DNA of 64,000 bases from Agarivorans aestuarii (lineage in GTDB: Bacteria > Pseudomonadota > Gammaproteobacteria > Enterobacterales > Celerinatantimonadaceae). The stretch is from NCBI RefSeq assembly GCF_019670125.1, contig NZ_AP023033.1, forward strand, positions 2,903,001 to 2,967,000, read 5' to 3'. Both the position numbers and the translations under genes were made by a program. Of this stretch, positions 10,974 to 21,017 are shown in pieces. The notes beneath the pieces were generated by a model that saw only the letters and a list, made by a program, of their open reading frames with translations, searched no databases and had not been told where the DNA came from. How positions within the stretch are numbered: position 1 is the stretch's first letter; the number at the start of each line of letters is the position of its first letter.

Positions 10974-11693
10974 CTATTGTGTCCAATCTCGCATTCGAGT
11001 TTTAACTCGAGCAAGCGCTTGACTATGAATTTGACTGACTCGGGACTCGCTTACGCTCAATACTTCACCAATTTCTTTTAGGTTAAGTTCTTCATCATAA
11101 TAGAGGGACAAAACCAGTGCCTCTCTCTCTGGAAGGCCTTTAATGCACTCGGCAAGAGATTGCTGAAAGCGTTGGTTAGCAAAACCTTCAAAGGGTCGGT
11201 TTAGCTCTCGGCTTTCTTCACTTGATATAACGTCTTCACTGACACCTAGGTCGTCGATACCTAAAATGCGTCCGCAATTTACATCAGACAACATTGAATG
11301 GTATTCGCTCAGGCTTACCCCAAGCTTTGCTGCAACCTCGGCGTCTTTTGCGTCACCGTTTTTTTCTTTCTCAACCTCAGCGATTGCGTCACTGATGGCG
11401 CGGCTGTTTTTGTGCACCGAACGCGGCACCCAATCGCCTCGACGAATTTCGTCAAGCATAGAGCCACGAATGCGAATGCCGGCGTAGGTTTCGAAGCTGG
11501 CGCCTTTTGAACCATCAAAGTTACGCGCGGCTTCGATTAAGCCAATCATTCCTGATTGGATCAAGTCATCAACAATCACGCTAGCCGGAAGCCTAGCCAT
11601 TAGGTGATGGGCTATCCGTTTGACCAAGTTTGCATGGCGCTCCACCAAAACATTAGTGTCATTAGCGCTGGCATAAGCGGCAACTTTATTCAC
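10974..11693 (-). CDS. fliA: Flagellar sigma factor FliA (sigma-28)
   Basis: Alternative sigma factor for late flagellar and chemotaxis genes. Region 2 is seen in DDLIQSGMIGLIEAARNFDG and SFETYAGIRIRGSMLDEIRR, and region 4 in LNLKEIGEVLSVSESRVSQI. I chose GTG 11693 (MNKVAAYASANDTNVLVERH), which overlaps the flhG stop by eight bases and gives 239 residues, the usual length. A TTG at 11723 would add ten residues without a ribosome site. It follows flhF and flhG in the order usual for polar flagellates. Confidence 0.92.
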   Translation of the reverse strand: MNKVAAYASANDTNVLVERHANLVKRIAHHLMARLPASVIVDDLIQSGMIGLIEAARNFDGSKGASFETYAGIRIRGSMLDEIRRGDWVPRSVHKNSRAISDAIAEVEKEKNGDAKDAEVAAKLGVSLSEYHSMLSDVNCGRILGIDDLGVSEDVISSEESRELNRPFEGFANQRFQQSLAECIKGLPEREALVLSLYYDEELNLKEIGEVLSVSESRVSQIHSQALARVKTRMRDWTQ

Positions 11694-12579
11694 TAAGCTG
11701 TTCTCTATTTTTACGTTGTCCAAATTCGAGAAGGTTCTCGATGAAAAATTCTAAATGTCCACCTGCTTGTTCAGGAATAGGCCAAGTAGAACCCTTGCTT
11801 GCTAACGAGCGAAACGCCAAAGATGCAGGAGACTTTGGATAGGCCTCTACCACTACTCGCTGCTTTCTCACGGCTAAGCGCACGTTATTGTCATAAGGAA
11901 TACAAGATACTAGTTCGAGTGTAGCATCCAAGAAACGATCGGTTACTCGCGTAAGCTTAGCAAACAGCTCTTGGCCTTCGCGTAAACTTCGCACCATGTT
12001 TGCTACCACTTTAAATTTGTATACACCGTGCTGGTTTGAAAGCAGCTTTATTAGCGCATAAGCATCGGTAATAGAGGTTGGCTCATCACACACCACCACT
12101 AGAATGTCTTGAGAGGCTTTGGCAAAGCTTAACACCATGTCGGAGATACCCGCTGCGGTGTCAACCAGCAATACATCAATGGGTGTTTTCATGCTGCTAA
12201 AAGCACGAATAAGCCCAGCGTGTTCCGCAGGACTGAGCTCCACCATTGATTGAGTACCAGAAGTAGCCGGCGCGATTAAAATCCCATTAGGCCCTTTAAC
12301 TAATACTTCATCTAAGGTGCACTCGCCGGACAAAACATGAGATAAGTTTTTGGTCACACGTAAACCAAGCAGCACATCTACATTTGCTAGGCCTAAGTCG
12401 GCATCTAGCACCATTACGCGCTTACCTTGCGCAGCCATGGCTATGCCCATGTTAAGAGTAACGTTAGTTTTACCTACGCCCCCTTTGCCGCCCGTTACAG
12501 CGATGACTTTTACATTGTTTTTTTGTTGCATCATTCTTAAGCCGCTAGCTTGGTCAAATTCATTGTCTTTAGAATACAT
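11686..12579 (-). CDS. flhG: Flagellar number regulator FlhG (MinD-like ATPase)
   Basis: MinD-type ATPase that limits the number of polar flagella, acting with FlhF. The deviant Walker A VTGGKGGVGKTNV is near residues 28-40, and Walker A' VMVLDADLGLANVDVLLGL and the B motif VLLVDTAAGISDMVLSF are clear. The short N-terminus with FDQASGLRMM matches the FlhF-activating DQAxGLR motif. I set the start at ATG 12579, with AAAAGG six bases upstream, giving 297 residues. The frame open to 12660 would overlap flhF far more. The start overlaps the flhF end by 11 bases. Confidence 0.94.
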   Translation of the reverse strand: MYSKDNEFDQASGLRMMQQKNNVKVIAVTGGKGGVGKTNVTLNMGIAMAAQGKRVMVLDADLGLANVDVLLGLRVTKNLSHVLSGECTLDEVLVKGPNGILIAPATSGTQSMVELSPAEHAGLIRAFSSMKTPIDVLLVDTAAGISDMVLSFAKASQDILVVVCDEPTSITDAYALIKLLSNQHGVYKFKVVANMVRSLREGQELFAKLTRVTDRFLDATLELVSCIPYDNNVRLAVRKQRVVVEAYPKSPASLAFRSLASKGSTWPIPEQAGGHLEFFIENLLEFGQRKNREQLSE

Positions 12580-14002
12580 CTGAAACCTTTTGTTGTTCGG
12601 TTTCACTAAACCAGAAATGTTGCTGGCTTTGCTTATCGATAACCGATAATGCTTGTTCAATTAGTTGGGTAGGCGCAGCTACCGCAATATCTTCAGGCAC
12701 TTGTTGGCCGTGAGTAACGTAACTTATTGGTAAGGCATGGCGCAAGGTTACATTTAACACTTCGCCTAATGCCAAGCTTTCATCTAATTTGGTAAGTATG
12801 GTACCAGCTAAAGGAATTCGCTGAAATTGGTTCACAGTTTCTTCAATTACCCGACGCTGCGCATTGGCCGACATTACCAAGTAGTTGCGAATATTCACCC
12901 GGCTGTTTTTTACTAACTTATCTAATTGCTCGTGTAAGCGAAGATCACGTTGGCTCATGCCTGCGGTATCAATAAGCACTAATTTTTTGTCTTTAAACTG
13001 ATAAAGCAACTGTGAAAGCTCTTCTTCATCGTTGGCGACTCGAACTGCACAGCCCATGATTTTGCCATAAGTGGCAAGTTGCTCATGGGCGCCAATACGG
13101 TAGGTGTCGGTAGTAATCATCGCCACACTTTCGGCGCCATGGCGCATCGCAAACTGTGCGGCTAACTTAGCAATGGTGGTAGTTTTGCCTACGCCTGTTG
13201 GGCCAAGCAAGGCAATTGCTCCACCCTTTAATAAAATCTCGTCCTGGCCAACCGGCAGTTGATTAACTAATAGTTCACGTAAATGCTGCCAACCTTCTTG
13301 AACACCCAGTTCTTCAGGGATATATCCAGCGATTTGGTCTGCCATATCTTCATCAAAACCAACTAGTTGCAATTGTTTAATTAACATCGCTCGCACCGGC
13401 TCTTGACGTTCAACTTCCTGCCACATTAATCCAGAGACTTGATGCTCAAGCAGTTTACGCATCGCAGCCATTTCTTTCTTAAGCTCGCCGACTTCGTTAC
13501 CTGCTGCAGCGGATGCAGGGCTTGCTGGCTGGCCGCCAAGTGAGGTATTACTTGGTTTGCTGGATAAAGAGCCTTGCTGCGCCCAACCTTGTTGTTGAGC
13601 TAAAGAGCGTGGAGCTTGAACAGTGCGAGGTCGCTGTTGTTGCTGTTTTTGCTGAGACTGTTGCAAGTTTTCTTTCTGACGCTTTTGATGGCGCTGCATA
13701 AAGTTGGTTAGGTTATCTTTCAAACTGGCATTTTCGTCAAAATCATGACTAGGGTGCTGTTTTGTTGGCGCCTTTTTGGCTGTGCCAGCATTCATAGACG
13801 ACAATTTGACGCTGTCTTCAGGCAATTCTCTATCGCTTTTAGACACAGCTTGTTTAGTACTGGAAGGTTCGACCGCAGCAACAATTTCTATGCCACCAGT
13901 CACCTTTTTGTTGGACATGATAACCGCATCACTGCCTAGTGTTTCCTTCACTTCGGCTAGTGCTGTTCGCATATCTTTTGCAAAAAAGCGTTTCATTTTC
14001 AC
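12569..14002 (-). CDS. flhF: Polar flagellar GTPase FlhF
   Basis: SRP-family GTPase that places the flagellum at the pole. The N-terminal basic domain begins MKMKRFFAKDMRTALAEVKE. A Gln-rich, low-complexity linker fills about residues 90-170. The NG domain follows, with P-loop LLGPTGVGKTTTIAKLAA and the G motifs MITTDTYRIGAHEQL, VLIDTAGMSQRD and TKLDES. The frame starts with GTG 14002, six bases after GGAAGG. ATG 13996 is the alternative, but Vibrio FlhF supports the longer form. It lies 31 bases after flhA. Confidence 0.95.
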   Translation of the reverse strand: MKMKRFFAKDMRTALAEVKETLGSDAVIMSNKKVTGGIEIVAAVEPSSTKQAVSKSDRELPEDSVKLSSMNAGTAKKAPTKQHPSHDFDENASLKDNLTNFMQRHQKRQKENLQQSQQKQQQQRPRTVQAPRSLAQQQGWAQQGSLSSKPSNTSLGGQPASPASAAAGNEVGELKKEMAAMRKLLEHQVSGLMWQEVERQEPVRAMLIKQLQLVGFDEDMADQIAGYIPEELGVQEGWQHLRELLVNQLPVGQDEILLKGGAIALLGPTGVGKTTTIAKLAAQFAMRHGAESVAMITTDTYRIGAHEQLATYGKIMGCAVRVANDEEELSQLLYQFKDKKLVLIDTAGMSQRDLRLHEQLDKLVKNSRVNIRNYLVMSANAQRRVIEETVNQFQRIPLAGTILTKLDESLALGEVLNVTLRHALPISYVTHGQQVPEDIAVAAPTQLIEQALSVIDKQSQQHFWFSETEQQKVSDVF

Positions 14003-14033
14003 TGTTCACCTTCCTTTTGCTAATCCGCTGAGG

Positions 14034-16145
14034 CTACTGCCCTACTGAACTCACAATTCGTATTTGTTTATCTTCTGGCACTTCTTGGTAAGACAGAACC
14101 CTTAATGCAGGCATTGCTGTTTTAACAAATCGAGACATACTTGAACGCAGTATGCCCGAGGTTAATAAGATAGCGGGTTGACCAGCCATTTCTTGGTTTT
14201 GACACGCCTCCGTTAATGATACTTGGAGTTTCTCTGCCAAACCTGGCTCCATACCTGCGCCATCGTTTCCTGCCGCTTGCATAGACTGATGCAATATCTG
14301 CTCCAAGTCTGGAGACAAGGTTATTACTGGTAGTTCGGCTTCGCTGCCAATCAACTCTTGAACGATCAAACGTTTTAAGGAAATACGACAGGCGGCGGTA
14401 AGAATATCGGGATCTTGGCTCTTAGGTCCATATTCAACCAAGGTTTGAACAATACTGCGAACGTCACGAATCGGCACGCCCTCATTCAATAGGTTTTGCA
14501 GTACCTTAACCACCGTAGACAGGGTCATCGTATCAGGCACTAAGCCTTCAACCAGTTTCGGTAGATTACCGCCTAGCATATCAAGTAGGTTTTGAACTTC
14601 TTCGTGACCCAGTAGGCTTGAGGCATTGTTAGTAAGAAGCTGACTTAAGTGGGTCGCTACAACCGTGGCCGAGTCAACAACGGTATAACCTAGGGTTTGC
14701 GCATGTTCACGCTGCTCAGTAGCCACCCAAGCGGCTTCTAGGCCAAAGGCTGGATCGGTAGTAGCTTGGCCTTCAATTTTACCAAATACCTGACCAGGGT
14801 TAATCGCCATTTCTCGATCGTGGAATACTTCCGACTCACCGTAAGTCACGCCCATTAAGGTTATCCGATACTGGTTAGGACCTAAATCTAGGTTATCTCG
14901 AATATGCACGGCAGGCACAAGAAAACCTAAATCTTGAGATAGCTTCTTACGTACGCCTTTAATACGCGCCAATAATTCGCCACCTTGAGATTTATCCACC
15001 AATGGGATTAGACGATAGCCCACTTCAAGACCAATCACATCAACCGGTTGAACATCATCCCAACCTAACTCTTTTGGCTCACTGCTTACATTAGAACTCG
15101 AGGAAGCTGGCTGTAATGCTGTCTCGGAAGCTTTTTTAGCATCGCCTTTATGGCGCATCCACGCAGCGCCTAAACATACCGCTGCACAGGTCAAAAAGGC
15201 CAAATGAGGCATACCAGGAACAATGCCCATAATGAAAAGAATCGAGCCACAAATAATCATTACCCGTGGATCTTTGAACATTTGCATGCTCACTTGCTCG
15301 CCCATATCCGCTTCGGTATTTTGGCGAGTAACCACTAAGGCAGCTGCAATAGACAACAGTAAAGACGGGATTTGCGCTACGAGGCCGTCACCAATGGTTA
15401 ATAGGGTGTACACCTCTGCAGCTTGGGCGAAGCTTAAGTCATGCTGCGCCACACCAATAATAAAACCACCCAAAATGTTGATGAAAAGAATTAAAATACC
15501 AGCTATGGCATCACCTTTCACGAACTTACTGGCACCGTCCATTGAACCGTAAAAGTCAGCTTCATTGGTTACGTCGGCGCGGCGCTCTCGGGCTTGTTCT
15601 TGATCGATAATGCCAGCATTTAAATCTGCATCAATCGCCATTTGCTTACCTGGCATAGCATCTAAGGTAAAACGGGCACTTACTTCTGCGATACGGCCAG
15701 CACCTTTTGTTACCACTACAAAGTTGATAATCATTAAAATCAGGAATACCACCAAACCAACAGCATAGTTCCCGCCAATAACCACCGAACCAAAAGCTTC
15801 AATGACATTACCTGCAGCATTTCCACCATTATGTCCTTCTAATAAAACGACACGGGTAGAGGCAACATTTAAGGCTAAGCGTAATAAAGTAGCAATTAGC
15901 AGCACGGTAGGAAATACCGCGAAATCCAGCGGACGTTTGGTATAAACAGCAACCAACAACACCACTAAAGCAAGCGAGATATTGAAAGCAAACAGAATAT
16001 CCAATAGCCATGCGGCCATCGGCAACACCACCATGCCTAAAGTAGCTAGCACTACCATAGGCGTGCCAAAGCCCTTTATAACGTTGATATCAACTTTTTT
16101 TAGATCTTGAAGCTTAAAGCTGGTGAGGCGATTGATGATTTCCAT
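14034..16145 (-). CDS. flhA: Flagellar export gate protein FlhA
   Basis: Large export-gate protein of the flagellar type III system, forming the cytosolic nonamer ring and proton channel. Its 703 residues match the family. About eight membrane helices occupy residues 30-330, with the FHIPEP-type loop VTKGAGRIAEVSARFTLDAM and PGKQMAIDADLNAGIID. The cytoplasmic domain begins near residue 360 and ends in RIVSSVGQ. A sigma-54-type promoter lies 45-60 bases upstream, so flhA may begin a new transcript with flhF, flhG and fliA. Confidence 0.97.
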   Translation of the reverse strand: MEIINRLTSFKLQDLKKVDINVIKGFGTPMVVLATLGMVVLPMAAWLLDILFAFNISLALVVLLVAVYTKRPLDFAVFPTVLLIATLLRLALNVASTRVVLLEGHNGGNAAGNVIEAFGSVVIGGNYAVGLVVFLILMIINFVVVTKGAGRIAEVSARFTLDAMPGKQMAIDADLNAGIIDQEQARERRADVTNEADFYGSMDGASKFVKGDAIAGILILFINILGGFIIGVAQHDLSFAQAAEVYTLLTIGDGLVAQIPSLLLSIAAALVVTRQNTEADMGEQVSMQMFKDPRVMIICGSILFIMGIVPGMPHLAFLTCAAVCLGAAWMRHKGDAKKASETALQPASSSSNVSSEPKELGWDDVQPVDVIGLEVGYRLIPLVDKSQGGELLARIKGVRKKLSQDLGFLVPAVHIRDNLDLGPNQYRITLMGVTYGESEVFHDREMAINPGQVFGKIEGQATTDPAFGLEAAWVATEQREHAQTLGYTVVDSATVVATHLSQLLTNNASSLLGHEEVQNLLDMLGGNLPKLVEGLVPDTMTLSTVVKVLQNLLNEGVPIRDVRSIVQTLVEYGPKSQDPDILTAACRISLKRLIVQELIGSEAELPVITLSPDLEQILHQSMQAAGNDGAGMEPGLAEKLQVSLTEACQNQEMAGQPAILLTSGILRSSMSRFVKTAMPALRVLSYQEVPEDKQIRIVSSVGQ

Positions 16146-16189
16146 AAATGACGAAATACTGACTTCCTAACAACTGATGGAACAAGAAA

Positions 16190-16206
16190 AGCAATAACTG
16201 AGCCAA
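16190..16206 (-). promoter_or_regulatory. Sigma-54-type promoter before flhA
   Basis: The minus strand reads TTGGCTCAGTTATTGCTTT. The -24 GG (16204-16203) and -12 GC (16192-16191) are separated by exactly 10 bases, as RpoN promoters require, and both flanks fit TTGGC and TTGCT. It lies about 45 bases before the flhA start, where FlrC-type activation is expected. Confidence 0.75.
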
Positions 16207-16243
16207 CCACATGAAACGCACTAATGAAGTGCTGAAACTGAGT

Positions 16244-17371
16244 CTAATATCTCAAGTCATCTGGAATAGGAAGATCATCAACAACCGGTTTAGGACGTTT
16301 ACCTTTACCTTTGCGGTATTGCTCAAGCTGGAAAACAAAGGCAAGTACTTGGGCCACTGCGACGTACAGCCCCTCTGGAATATCGTGGCCAAGCTTAGTG
16401 GTGTGATACAAGGAACGAGTTAACGCAGGCGCTTGCATCAGGGGAACATCATAGTGACGCGCAATTTCGCGAATTTTCATGGCTACTTCATCTACCCCTT
16501 TAGCCACTACTTTTGGCGCCCCACTGCCGTTACTGTCATATTTTAGCGCAACTGAAAAGTGTGTCGGGTTAGTAACAACTACATCGGCCTGAGGCACGTC
16601 GGCCATCATCCGGCGAGCAGCCATTTCCATTTGTAAACGGCGGATGCGCCCTTTTACTTCAGGGCTACCCTCCATGTTCTTGTGCTCGTCTTTCACTTCC
16701 TGCTTAGACATTTTAAGCTGCTTGTTGTGATTCCAGATTTGGTAAGGCACATCAATAATCACAATAATAATTAAGCTACAAACTAAGGCTAACAACATCC
16801 ATTGCAACATATCCAAAGCATTAACAATAGAGCCAGGAATAGACTGCATGCTAAGCGTAAGAATCTCAGCAAACTTCCATTGAAGTACAAACCACACTAC
16901 TCCAGCAATAACCGCCACTTTGGCAATGCTTTTAATAAACTCAACAAAAGCTTGAAGGCCTAGCATCCGTTTGAAGCCTTGAATGGGTGACATTTTACTG
17001 GCTTTTGGCCTTGCCGCTTCCCAGCTAAATGGCATGCCTCCTAATAGGGTATTGCCAATCAGCGCAGCTAAAGTAATAAACCCCATGATCCATATAAGTG
17101 GTTTAAACAATAGCCAGCCCATAATGCCTAAGTTTTTTAGCATGAGGTTTACGTCAAAAACTTCGTCTCGACTCATCACAAAAGCGGTTTGGAAAACCTT
17201 GACCATCGATTCAGCCAGCATTCCGCCAAATGCCATGATGGCTAAGGCTGCACTTATGAGTACTGCAGCGGTGCCTAACTCTTTAGAACGGGCTACTTGC
17301 CCTTTATTACGGGCGTCTTCGAGTTTTTTCCCTGTGGGGTCTTCGGTTTTTTCTTGATCGTCGTCTGCCAT
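16244..17371 (-). CDS. flhB: Flagellar export switch protein FlhB
   Basis: Export-gate protein that switches substrate class from rod/hook to filament. It has 375 residues: an N-terminal part with four membrane helices (about 30-210) and a cytosolic autocleavage domain. The cleavage motif NPTH is intact in VVTNPTHFSVALKY near residue 265. The C-terminus ends in a basic Lys/Pro-rich tail (KGKGKRPKPVVDDLPIPDD). It follows fliR by 18 bases. The 98 bases between it and flhA hold the sigma-54-type site. Confidence 0.96.
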   Translation of the reverse strand: MADDDQEKTEDPTGKKLEDARNKGQVARSKELGTAAVLISAALAIMAFGGMLAESMVKVFQTAFVMSRDEVFDVNLMLKNLGIMGWLLFKPLIWIMGFITLAALIGNTLLGGMPFSWEAARPKASKMSPIQGFKRMLGLQAFVEFIKSIAKVAVIAGVVWFVLQWKFAEILTLSMQSIPGSIVNALDMLQWMLLALVCSLIIIVIIDVPYQIWNHNKQLKMSKQEVKDEHKNMEGSPEVKGRIRRLQMEMAARRMMADVPQADVVVTNPTHFSVALKYDSNGSGAPKVVAKGVDEVAMKIREIARHYDVPLMQAPALTRSLYHTTKLGHDIPEGLYVAVAQVLAFVFQLEQYRKGKGKRPKPVVDDLPIPDDLRY

Positions 17372-17389
17372 AGTAAATAGGCCCTTGGT

Positions 17390-18169
17390 TTAACAACCAA
17401 TCAGCAGCATGTCACATGCCAAGCTGCGGCCAACCTCCCACTGACGTTGAAAATGCGCCAAAAACCCACCAATGGTGAGCCAAAGAATGAATAAACCAAA
17501 CAACATACTTACCGCAAAACCAATACTAAAAATATTTAGCTGTGGAGCTGCTCGCGTCATAATACCGAAAGAAAAGTTTACCAGTAACATTGCAACCACA
17601 GAGGATATAGATAGCGCTAAAGCAGCCAAAAATAACTGCGAATACCACCCGGCCAGCAATTGATAATCTAAGCTACTTAAGCCGTTCATCCCCACCGGTA
17701 GCGTTTCAAAACTCATGGCGATTAAGGTAATTAACTGTAAATGGCCGTCGATGGCTAAGAACAATAAGGTTGCTAAGAGTAAATAGAATTGACCAACAAC
17801 CGGAGTACTTTGGCCGTTATTTGGATCAACCATGGACGCAAAACCTAAGCTGGTTTGCATCGCAATAATTTGTCCTCCTACCACAAACGTTTGCATCAAC
17901 AGTTGTGAAATAAACCCAATGGCAGCGCCAATTAGTACCTGCTGCAAAATGACGATAATGGCTTGAAAAGAGAAAACTTCTATTCCTGTTACTTCCGGCA
18001 GAATAGGTACTAATGCAAAAGTGATGGCCAAAGCGAGTAACAACCTCACTCGGGTTGGAACTGATTTACCACCAAAACTCGCCAACACCATTAACATGGC
18101 CGCGACTCGGGTTAAGGCCCATAAATATTGGCCAATCCAAGCAATAACCACATTGGCGGGAAACTCCAT
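17390..18169 (-). CDS. fliR: Flagellar export gate protein FliR
   Basis: Integral membrane part of the FliPQR export core. I chose ATG 18169 (MEFPANVVIAWIGQYLWALT), which overlaps the fliQ stop in a TAATG arrangement and gives 259 residues, the usual size. The frame open to 18238 would overlap most of the fliQ 3' part. Several long hydrophobic helices and the FliR pattern VVGQFYLLLATLLFLAIDGH are visible. It is followed closely by flhB. Confidence 0.94.
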   Translation of the reverse strand: MEFPANVVIAWIGQYLWALTRVAAMLMVLASFGGKSVPTRVRLLLALAITFALVPILPEVTGIEVFSFQAIIVILQQVLIGAAIGFISQLLMQTFVVGGQIIAMQTSLGFASMVDPNNGQSTPVVGQFYLLLATLLFLAIDGHLQLITLIAMSFETLPVGMNGLSSLDYQLLAGWYSQLFLAALALSISSVVAMLLVNFSFGIMTRAAPQLNIFSIGFAVSMLFGLFILWLTIGGFLAHFQRQWEVGRSLACDMLLIGC

Positions 18170-18438
18170 TAGCCAACAACCTGAGGAATCATGTCCACCA
18201 TAATGAAGAACAGTTCCATTAGTTTCTCGGTAAACCAATGGCCAGCTACGATTAAAGAACCAAGAGTAACTAATAGGCGGGGCAAAAAGCTTAAAGTTTG
18301 TTCGTTAATTGAGGTTGCGGCTTGAAAAATAGCGACCATTAAGCCAACTAATAAACTAGGAATAATTGCAGCCGACACCAACAGCATCACTTGGCCTAAG
18401 GCAAGGCGAAATACATCCACAAAGACTTCCGGTTCCAT
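18169..18438 (-). CDS. fliQ: Flagellar export gate protein FliQ
   Basis: Small export-core protein of 89 residues with two membrane helices (about 12-40 and 50-75). FliQ hallmarks are seen in VGLMVAIFQAATSINEQTLS and LPRLLVTLGSLIVAGHWF. Four copies assemble around FliP and FliR in the known export gate. It lies between fliP and fliR with a 16-base gap to fliP. Confidence 0.95.
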   Translation of the reverse strand: MEPEVFVDVFRLALGQVMLLVSAAIIPSLLVGLMVAIFQAATSINEQTLSFLPRLLVTLGSLIVAGHWFTEKLMELFFIMVDMIPQVVG

Positions 18439-18454
18439 CTATAGGCTCCTACGT

Positions 18455-19198
18455 CTATATGCCAAAACTATTTGCAAGTGTGCCCATCACCAAGCTCCAA
18501 CCGTCTACTAACACAAACAGCATTAGCTTAAATGGCAAAGATACAATCATTGGTGACAACATCATCATACCCATTGCCATTAAGATACTGGCAACCACTA
18601 AGTCGATAACCAAGAAGGGAATGAACAACATGAAGCCAATTTGGAAAGCGGTTTTAAGCTCAGAGGTAATAAAGGCGGGAATAAGTACATTAAAAGGTAC
18701 CTCTTCCGGCGACCCCACTTCCACTTTGGCAATTTTAACAAAAGTTTCCAAATCCGTTAATCGGGTTTGCGCCAACATAAACTCTTTGAGCGGCTCTTTG
18801 GCTTTTTCGAAAGCCTGCATCGAAGTAAGGTCTTCACTTAAATATGGCTGAACTGCCTGAGTGTTCACTTCATCGATTACCGGCGACATAATGAAAAAGG
18901 TCAAGAATAAGGCAATGCCAATAATCACTTGATTTGATGGGCTTTGTTGTAAGCCCATGGCTTGCCTTAAGATAGACATCACCACCACAATTCGGGTGAA
19001 GGATGTCATCATAATCACCAGAGCAGGCAAAAATGACAGTGCCGTCATCAAGGCCAATACTTGCAAGGTGACCGAATACTCTTGTCCACCATCTGGGTTG
19101 GTGGTCATGGTGATAGCCGGCAAAATACCTTCTTGAGCAAAACTTGGTGCAACAACCCCAAGTAACAAACTTAGGCAAATAAACAGCTTACTTTTCAT
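18455..19198 (-). CDS. fliP: Flagellar export gate protein FliP
   Basis: Core channel protein of the flagellar type III exporter, 247 residues. It starts with a signal peptide ([21 protein letters not shown]), as is usual for FliP, then has four membrane helices. Family motifs include [20 protein letters not shown] and [20 protein letters not shown]. The start overlaps the fliO 3' end by 11 bases. Its place between fliO and fliQ is canonical. Confidence 0.96.
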   Translation of the reverse strand: MKSKLFICLSLLLGVVAPSFAQEGILPAITMTTNPDGGQEYSVTLQVLALMTALSFLPALVIMMTSFTRIVVVMSILRQAMGLQQSPSNQVIIGIALFLTFFIMSPVIDEVNTQAVQPYLSEDLTSMQAFEKAKEPLKEFMLAQTRLTDLETFVKIAKVEVGSPEEVPFNVLIPAFITSELKTAFQIGFMLFIPFLVIDLVVASILMAMGMMMLSPMIVSLPFKLMLFVLVDGWSLVMGTLANSFGI

Positions 19199-19592
19199 TT
19201 TTAGCCAACAATCCTTGTAACTGTTTGGTGAATGAGCCGCTCATCTTATTTGGCTTGGCAACAATAGGTTTATCCAGCTTATCCAAAAGATTTATTGATT
19301 GAGCAGTAACGCCAATTAAGTATTGCTGTTCACCAATTTCTACCACCATCACACGCTCTCGTGTACCTAAAGCTAAGTTAGTTACCACTTTAGATTGACC
19401 GCCAGCAAACTGACTAAGCCGAGTCTTCTTTAGTACCCACGCACAAACAAAAATAGTCACTAAGACTAGGGCTAAAGACATCACCCACGAAAGCAGTTCA
19501 ACTTGGCTATTGGGAGGAGAAGTAGTTTCTTGTTCAGCTAAAACTGGCAAACTGATGCCAGCTGCAATGATTAATGCAAGGAGTCGTTGCAT
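19188..19592 (-). CDS. fliO: Flagellar assembly protein FliO
   Basis: Helps FliP assemble into the export gate and is not a permanent part of it. The 134-residue protein has an N-terminal signal-like segment ([14 protein letters not shown]), a membrane helix ([17 protein letters not shown], about 40-56), and a small cytosolic domain ([20 protein letters not shown]) typical of FliO. The start overlaps the fliN stop by one base. FliO varies much between species, so the call leans on domain pattern and position between fliN and fliP. Confidence 0.9.
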   Translation of the reverse strand: MQRLLALIIAAGISLPVLAEQETTSPPNSQVELLSWVMSLALVLVTIFVCAWVLKKTRLSQFAGGQSKVVTNLALGTRERVMVVEIGEQQYLIGVTAQSINLLDKLDKPIVAKPNKMSGSFTKQLQGLLAKNEK

Positions 19593-19963
19593 TACTTGAG
19601 CTTTTTAATGCGTTCGGTTTGGCTAATAACGTCAGTAAGGCGAATACCAAACTTATCGTTTACTACTACCACTTCACCGTGCGCAATCAAAGTTCCGTTT
19701 ACCAGTACATCTAATGGCTCACCGGCAACCCTATCTAGTTCTACCACCGAACCTTGGTTAAGTTGTAACAGGTTGCGAATGCTAATATTGCTGCGGCCTA
19801 CTTCCATGGAAATAGTCACAGGAATGTCCATAATCGAATCAAGCTTACGCTGCTCTTCTTCCGAGATAGGCTTTGATTCGTCTACGAAGTCTTCAAGTGG
19901 CGCTGGCTCAGCTTCGGCCATTGCTGCTGCCCACTCATCAGCCATATCATCTTGATCACTCAT
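19592..19963 (-). CDS. fliN: Flagellar motor switch protein FliN
   Basis: C-ring protein that with FliM and FliG forms the motor switch. Its 123 residues include an acidic N-terminus (MSDQDDMADEWAAAMAEAEP) and the C-terminal SpoA domain (IPVTISMEVGRSNISIRNLL, VNGTLIAHGEVVVVNDKFGI). It lies 16 bases after fliM and shares its stop region with fliO. FliN also binds FliH to deliver export cargo to the gate. Confidence 0.96.
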   Translation of the reverse strand: MSDQDDMADEWAAAMAEAEPAPLEDFVDESKPISEEEQRKLDSIMDIPVTISMEVGRSNISIRNLLQLNQGSVVELDRVAGEPLDVLVNGTLIAHGEVVVVNDKFGIRLTDVISQTERIKKLK

Positions 19964-19979
19964 ACTTTTTCCTTATTTC

Positions 19980-21008
19980 TTACTCTTCGCCCGGAATCGT
20001 ACGGCGGCTGCTCACCACCATTTCGAGGTCACTTTTCACAGTGTCTGGGCGCTTCAACTGAGTATCAATTTTCAGTGCCATTTTTTCATTTTGTCTACCG
20101 AGTTTAACTCGGTAACTCGGTAAATCTTCTACATATAACATAGCAGTTTCAGGCATCTCGACCGGTATAATATCACCCGCCTTTAGATCCATTAACTGAC
20201 GCAAAGTAACATCAGTTTCTAACAATTTGGTATGCAGACCTACTGGCACATCCATGATTTCATCACTCAGTGCAGAACTCCAACGCTGATCGGTGTCTTG
20301 TTTATCACTTTGTACACCGGCATCTAATAGCTCTCGAATCGGCTCCAACATTGAATACGGCATAGATATGTGGAAATCACCACCGCCGCCATCCAGCTCA
20401 ATATGAAATGAACTAACAACAATCACTTCTGTGGGGCTCACGATATTGGCCATTGCAGGGTTTACTTCTGAGTCCAAATAATCAAAGCCTACATCCATCA
20501 CTGGTGCCCAAGCTTCTACATAGTCTTCAAAAATAATCTTAAGCAGCATTTGAATAATGCGGCGCTCGGTAGGTGTAAACTCGCGACCTTCAATTTTAGC
20601 ATGGTAGCGACCGTCTCCACCGAAGAAGTTCTCAACCAAAATGAACACCAAACGCGCTTCCATGGTCACTAAGGCAGTACCTTTTAAAGGTCGAAAACGA
20701 ACCATGTTTAAACTGGTAGGAACAAATAGCGTGTGAACATATTCGCCAAATTTAATCATTTGCACGCCGTTAATCGAGACTTCCGCCGTGCGGCGCATCA
20801 TATTAAATAGGCTAATTCGCATATGCCTAGCAAATCGCTCATTAACCAACTCAAGGGTTGGCATTCGTCCACGAACGATTCGATCTTGAGAAGAGAAGTC
20901 AAACTCCACAACACTGCCAGACATTTCCGGCTCTATGATGTCCTCTTCTATGTCATCAACACCATGTAATAGCGCATCGATTTCGTCTTGGCTTAATAAA
21001 TCGCTCAC
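19980..21008 (-). CDS. fliM: Flagellar motor switch protein FliM
   Basis: C-ring protein that receives CheY-P. The N-terminal CheY-binding peptide LSQDEIDALLHG is at residues 4-15, followed by the CheC-like middle domain, with GGDGRYHAKIEGREFTPTER near 120-145 and the GGxG signature. A C-terminal SpoA domain follows (LMDLKAGDIIPVEMPETAML). The length, 342, is normal. It sits nine bases after fliL and before fliN. Confidence 0.97.
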   Translation of the reverse strand: MSDLLSQDEIDALLHGVDDIEEDIIEPEMSGSVVEFDFSSQDRIVRGRMPTLELVNERFARHMRISLFNMMRRTAEVSINGVQMIKFGEYVHTLFVPTSLNMVRFRPLKGTALVTMEARLVFILVENFFGGDGRYHAKIEGREFTPTERRIIQMLLKIIFEDYVEAWAPVMDVGFDYLDSEVNPAMANIVSPTEVIVVSSFHIELDGGGGDFHISMPYSMLEPIRELLDAGVQSDKQDTDQRWSSALSDEIMDVPVGLHTKLLETDVTLRQLMDLKAGDIIPVEMPETAMLYVEDLPSYRVKLGRQNEKMALKIDTQLKRPDTVKSDLEMVVSSRRTIPGEE

Positions 21009-21017
21009 GTTGGTCCT